From Nocardia inohanensis NBRC 100128 (GTDB taxonomy: Bacteria > Actinomycetota > Actinomycetes > Mycobacteriales > Mycobacteriaceae), in the NCBI RefSeq assembly GCF_001612945.1, contig NZ_BDBK01000018.1, positions 62,001 to 126,000 on the forward strand: a stretch of 64,000 nt of DNA, written 5' to 3'. Position 1 is the stretch's first letter, and each line of letters begins with the position of its first letter. The notes under the pieces are model-generated. The model saw nothing but the letters and a program-made list of their open reading frames with translations. It did not search any database and was not told the origin of the DNA. Position numbers and translations under genes: made by a program. Shown here piece after piece: positions 62,991-64,000 of this stretch.

Positions 62991-63575
62991 CTACAGCCAG
63001 GTGAGGGCTACGCCTTTGGTGGCGAACCAGCGATCGACATCGTGATCGCATCCGGCGATGCCGTCCACCACGTGCGCGGCCTGTTCGATGGCCTTGTGGG
63101 TGCGCGCGGTATCGAAGTGGCCCGCCGCGTGTGCGGCCAGCAGCTCGTCGATGCCCACCAGCTCCGGGACCTGCCCCGGCCGCGCCACCACGTGCAGGTA
63201 ATGCCCCTCGGCGCGCCACTTCTTGGGCTCTACCGGTCCGTAGTCGCCGATATCGAGGTAGTAGGTCTGCCCGCGGTCGTGGCCGGGACGCAGATGGTAG
63301 ACGGTGGCGCGCAGCGAAAGCTCCGGCAGCAGCCACGATTCGATGTAGTGGAAGCGCGGGTTGTCCACCAGGCGCTCGACGTAGAGGCCCCAGGGTTCGG
63401 CGTGCACGCGTTCGACGGGGTGTACGTATCCGTGGTGATCGGTCCAGGACAGCTCGGCCAGATTGAAATATTCGAGTCTGGGGCGGTGCGGGGAAGCCGA
63501 GTGATTGATGCCGCTCATCCGGTAGGGGTGTACTCCATTCGTGGAATTGCGCTGTGGCATACGAAGACCGGTCAT
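62991..63575 (-). CDS. DUF402-family protein (second copy)
   Basis: A 194-residue paralogue of 61720-62244. Identical or near-identical blocks are EPWGLYV, FHYIESWLLPELSLRATVYH, YLDIGDYGPVEPKKW and IDELLAAHAAGHFD. It has a longer N-terminus (MTGLRMPQRNSTNGVHPYRM and on). The ATG at 63575 has AGGGCGAGG close upstream; an internal ATG at 63518 would make it the same length as the first copy. The function is as uncertain as for the first copy. Both copies end in LTW(K/L) after an Ala-rich final helix. Confidence 0.86.
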   Translation of the reverse strand: MTGLRMPQRNSTNGVHPYRMSGINHSASPHRPRLEYFNLAELSWTDHHGYVHPVERVHAEPWGLYVERLVDNPRFHYIESWLLPELSLRATVYHLRPGHDRGQTYYLDIGDYGPVEPKKWRAEGHYLHVVARPGQVPELVGIDELLAAHAAGHFDTARTHKAIEQAAHVVDGIAGCDHDVDRWFATKGVALTWL

Positions 63576-63768
63576 CGCCTCGCCCTTCTCGACTCGTCCG
63601 ACCAGCCGTCTCAGGTTACACCTGTGAGCTGGGAGCGGAACCCCTCTGAGGGAAAAGGAATTTCACTGTCACCCTGTTGAAATTTTCCCGAACTCTCTTG
63701 CGAGAACGGATAATTCGGACATTTGAATACTGCTCGGTTCGTTCGCGTCGCCCCAGGGTCGCCGCCGC
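63576..63768. other. 193-base gap before the second DUF402 gene
   Basis: This gap separates two minus-strand genes and probably holds the promoter of the DUF402 gene. I see no hairpin or palindrome that stands out and no coding frame with a ribosome site. It is AT-richer than the flanking genes around 63650-63735. Confidence 0.4.
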
Positions 63769-64000
63769 TCAGTCGAGCAGCTCCGCTCGCGCGTTCTGAT
63801 GTTGGGTCGTACCGTTCTCGTCGCCGGCATGCGACCGGCCGATCATGACCTCCCCGTCCCGCGCGACGAGCTGGCTCGCGGATTCGGCAACCGATTCCGA
63901 CCACCCGGTATCGCTGAAGGACACCGGCCGGCCGTCGACCGCCACGGTGCCGACGAGATACCTGGTCACCCCGGATTCGTCCCCCTGATGCTCACGTCCG
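63769..64000 (-). CDS. Protein of unknown function, N-terminal part beyond the window
   Basis: The frame stays open to the window edge on the minus strand; a GTG at 63967-63969 could be a start but the upstream codons remain open, so the gene is treated as incomplete at its 5' end. The visible ~76 residues contain a strand-like segment (TRYLVGTVAVDGRPVSFSDT), a helix (WSESVAESASQLVARDGE) and a polar end (QHQNARAELLD). No family is recognised. Confidence 0.55.
   Translation of the reverse strand, partial: GREHQGDESGVTRYLVGTVAVDGRPVSFSDTGWSESVAESASQLVARDGEVMIGRSHAGDENGTTQHQNARAELLD

Overview
The window is a 64-kb stretch of chromosome from a high-GC, mycolic-acid-type actinomycete, most likely Nocardia or a close relative. 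The evidence is the very GC-rich third codon positions, the many GTG starts and ATGA/GTGA gene overlaps, and a gene order that follows Mycobacterium tuberculosis: hisD-C-B-H ... hisA-impA-hisF ... hisI, bcp, trpE-(trp membrane protein)-trpC-B-A, lgt, pyk, tesB, tRNA-Leu, pdtaR, polA, rpsA, coaE. A Nocardia-like class A beta-lactamase and many secreted or membrane-anchored proteins fit the same picture. The species call is inference; no search was run.

Layout. 1-0.4 kb: tail of a YidC-type insertase. 0.5-11.8 kb: the histidine cluster, interrupted twice. Between hisH and hisA lie a MarR regulator, a secreted protein and a three-gene coupled set (HTH-membrane protein plus two related domains). 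Between hisF and hisI lies a large membrane-anchored beta-propeller protein. 11.8-15.3 kb: MarR regulator, membrane protein, GT87 glycosyltransferase, peroxiredoxin and a small protein, all on the minus strand. 15.5-21.1 kb: trp genes without trpD or trpF, so the HisA here is probably the bifunctional PriA. 21.3-27.1 kb: lgt, a TM2 protein, an amino-acid ABC binding protein and permease without an ATPase, pyk and tesB. 27.2-31.6 kb: accessory genes (LMW phosphatase, DUF4188 protein, beta-lactamase, ferritin-like protein). 31.7-38.5 kb: tRNA-Leu, the ANTAR regulator pdtaR, and a branched-chain amino-acid ABC system whose two ATPases are fused into one chain, then tRNA-Trp. 38.7-44.2 kb: polA, a free-standing LeuA-type regulatory domain preceded by a possible leader peptide, thioredoxin and an isocitrate/isopropylmalate-type dehydrogenase. 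44.3-47 kb: a complete polar amino-acid ABC operon. 47-54 kb: accessory regulators with their targets and visible operators, including an SPFH protein coupled to a ribbon-helix-helix protein. 54-56.5 kb: Ser/Thr kinase and methyltransferase. 56.6-61.7 kb: rpsA, a TAT-exported phospholipase C, a small gene, and coaE with a shortened GrpB tail. 61.7-64 kb: two related DUF402 genes flanking a secreted protein, then a gene running off the end.

Most of the content is core metabolism (His, Trp, amino-acid uptake, DNA and protein synthesis). The parts I judge least ordinary are the HTH-membrane/extracellular-domain set inside the his cluster (5449-7092), the SPFH/RHH pair with a 24-bp palindrome (51498-52574), the free-standing LeuA regulatory domain with an upstream branched-chain-rich small ORF (41661-42316), the fused LivG-LivF protein, and the truncated CoaE-GrpB. 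I found no CRISPR array, insertion sequence, prophage or rRNA.
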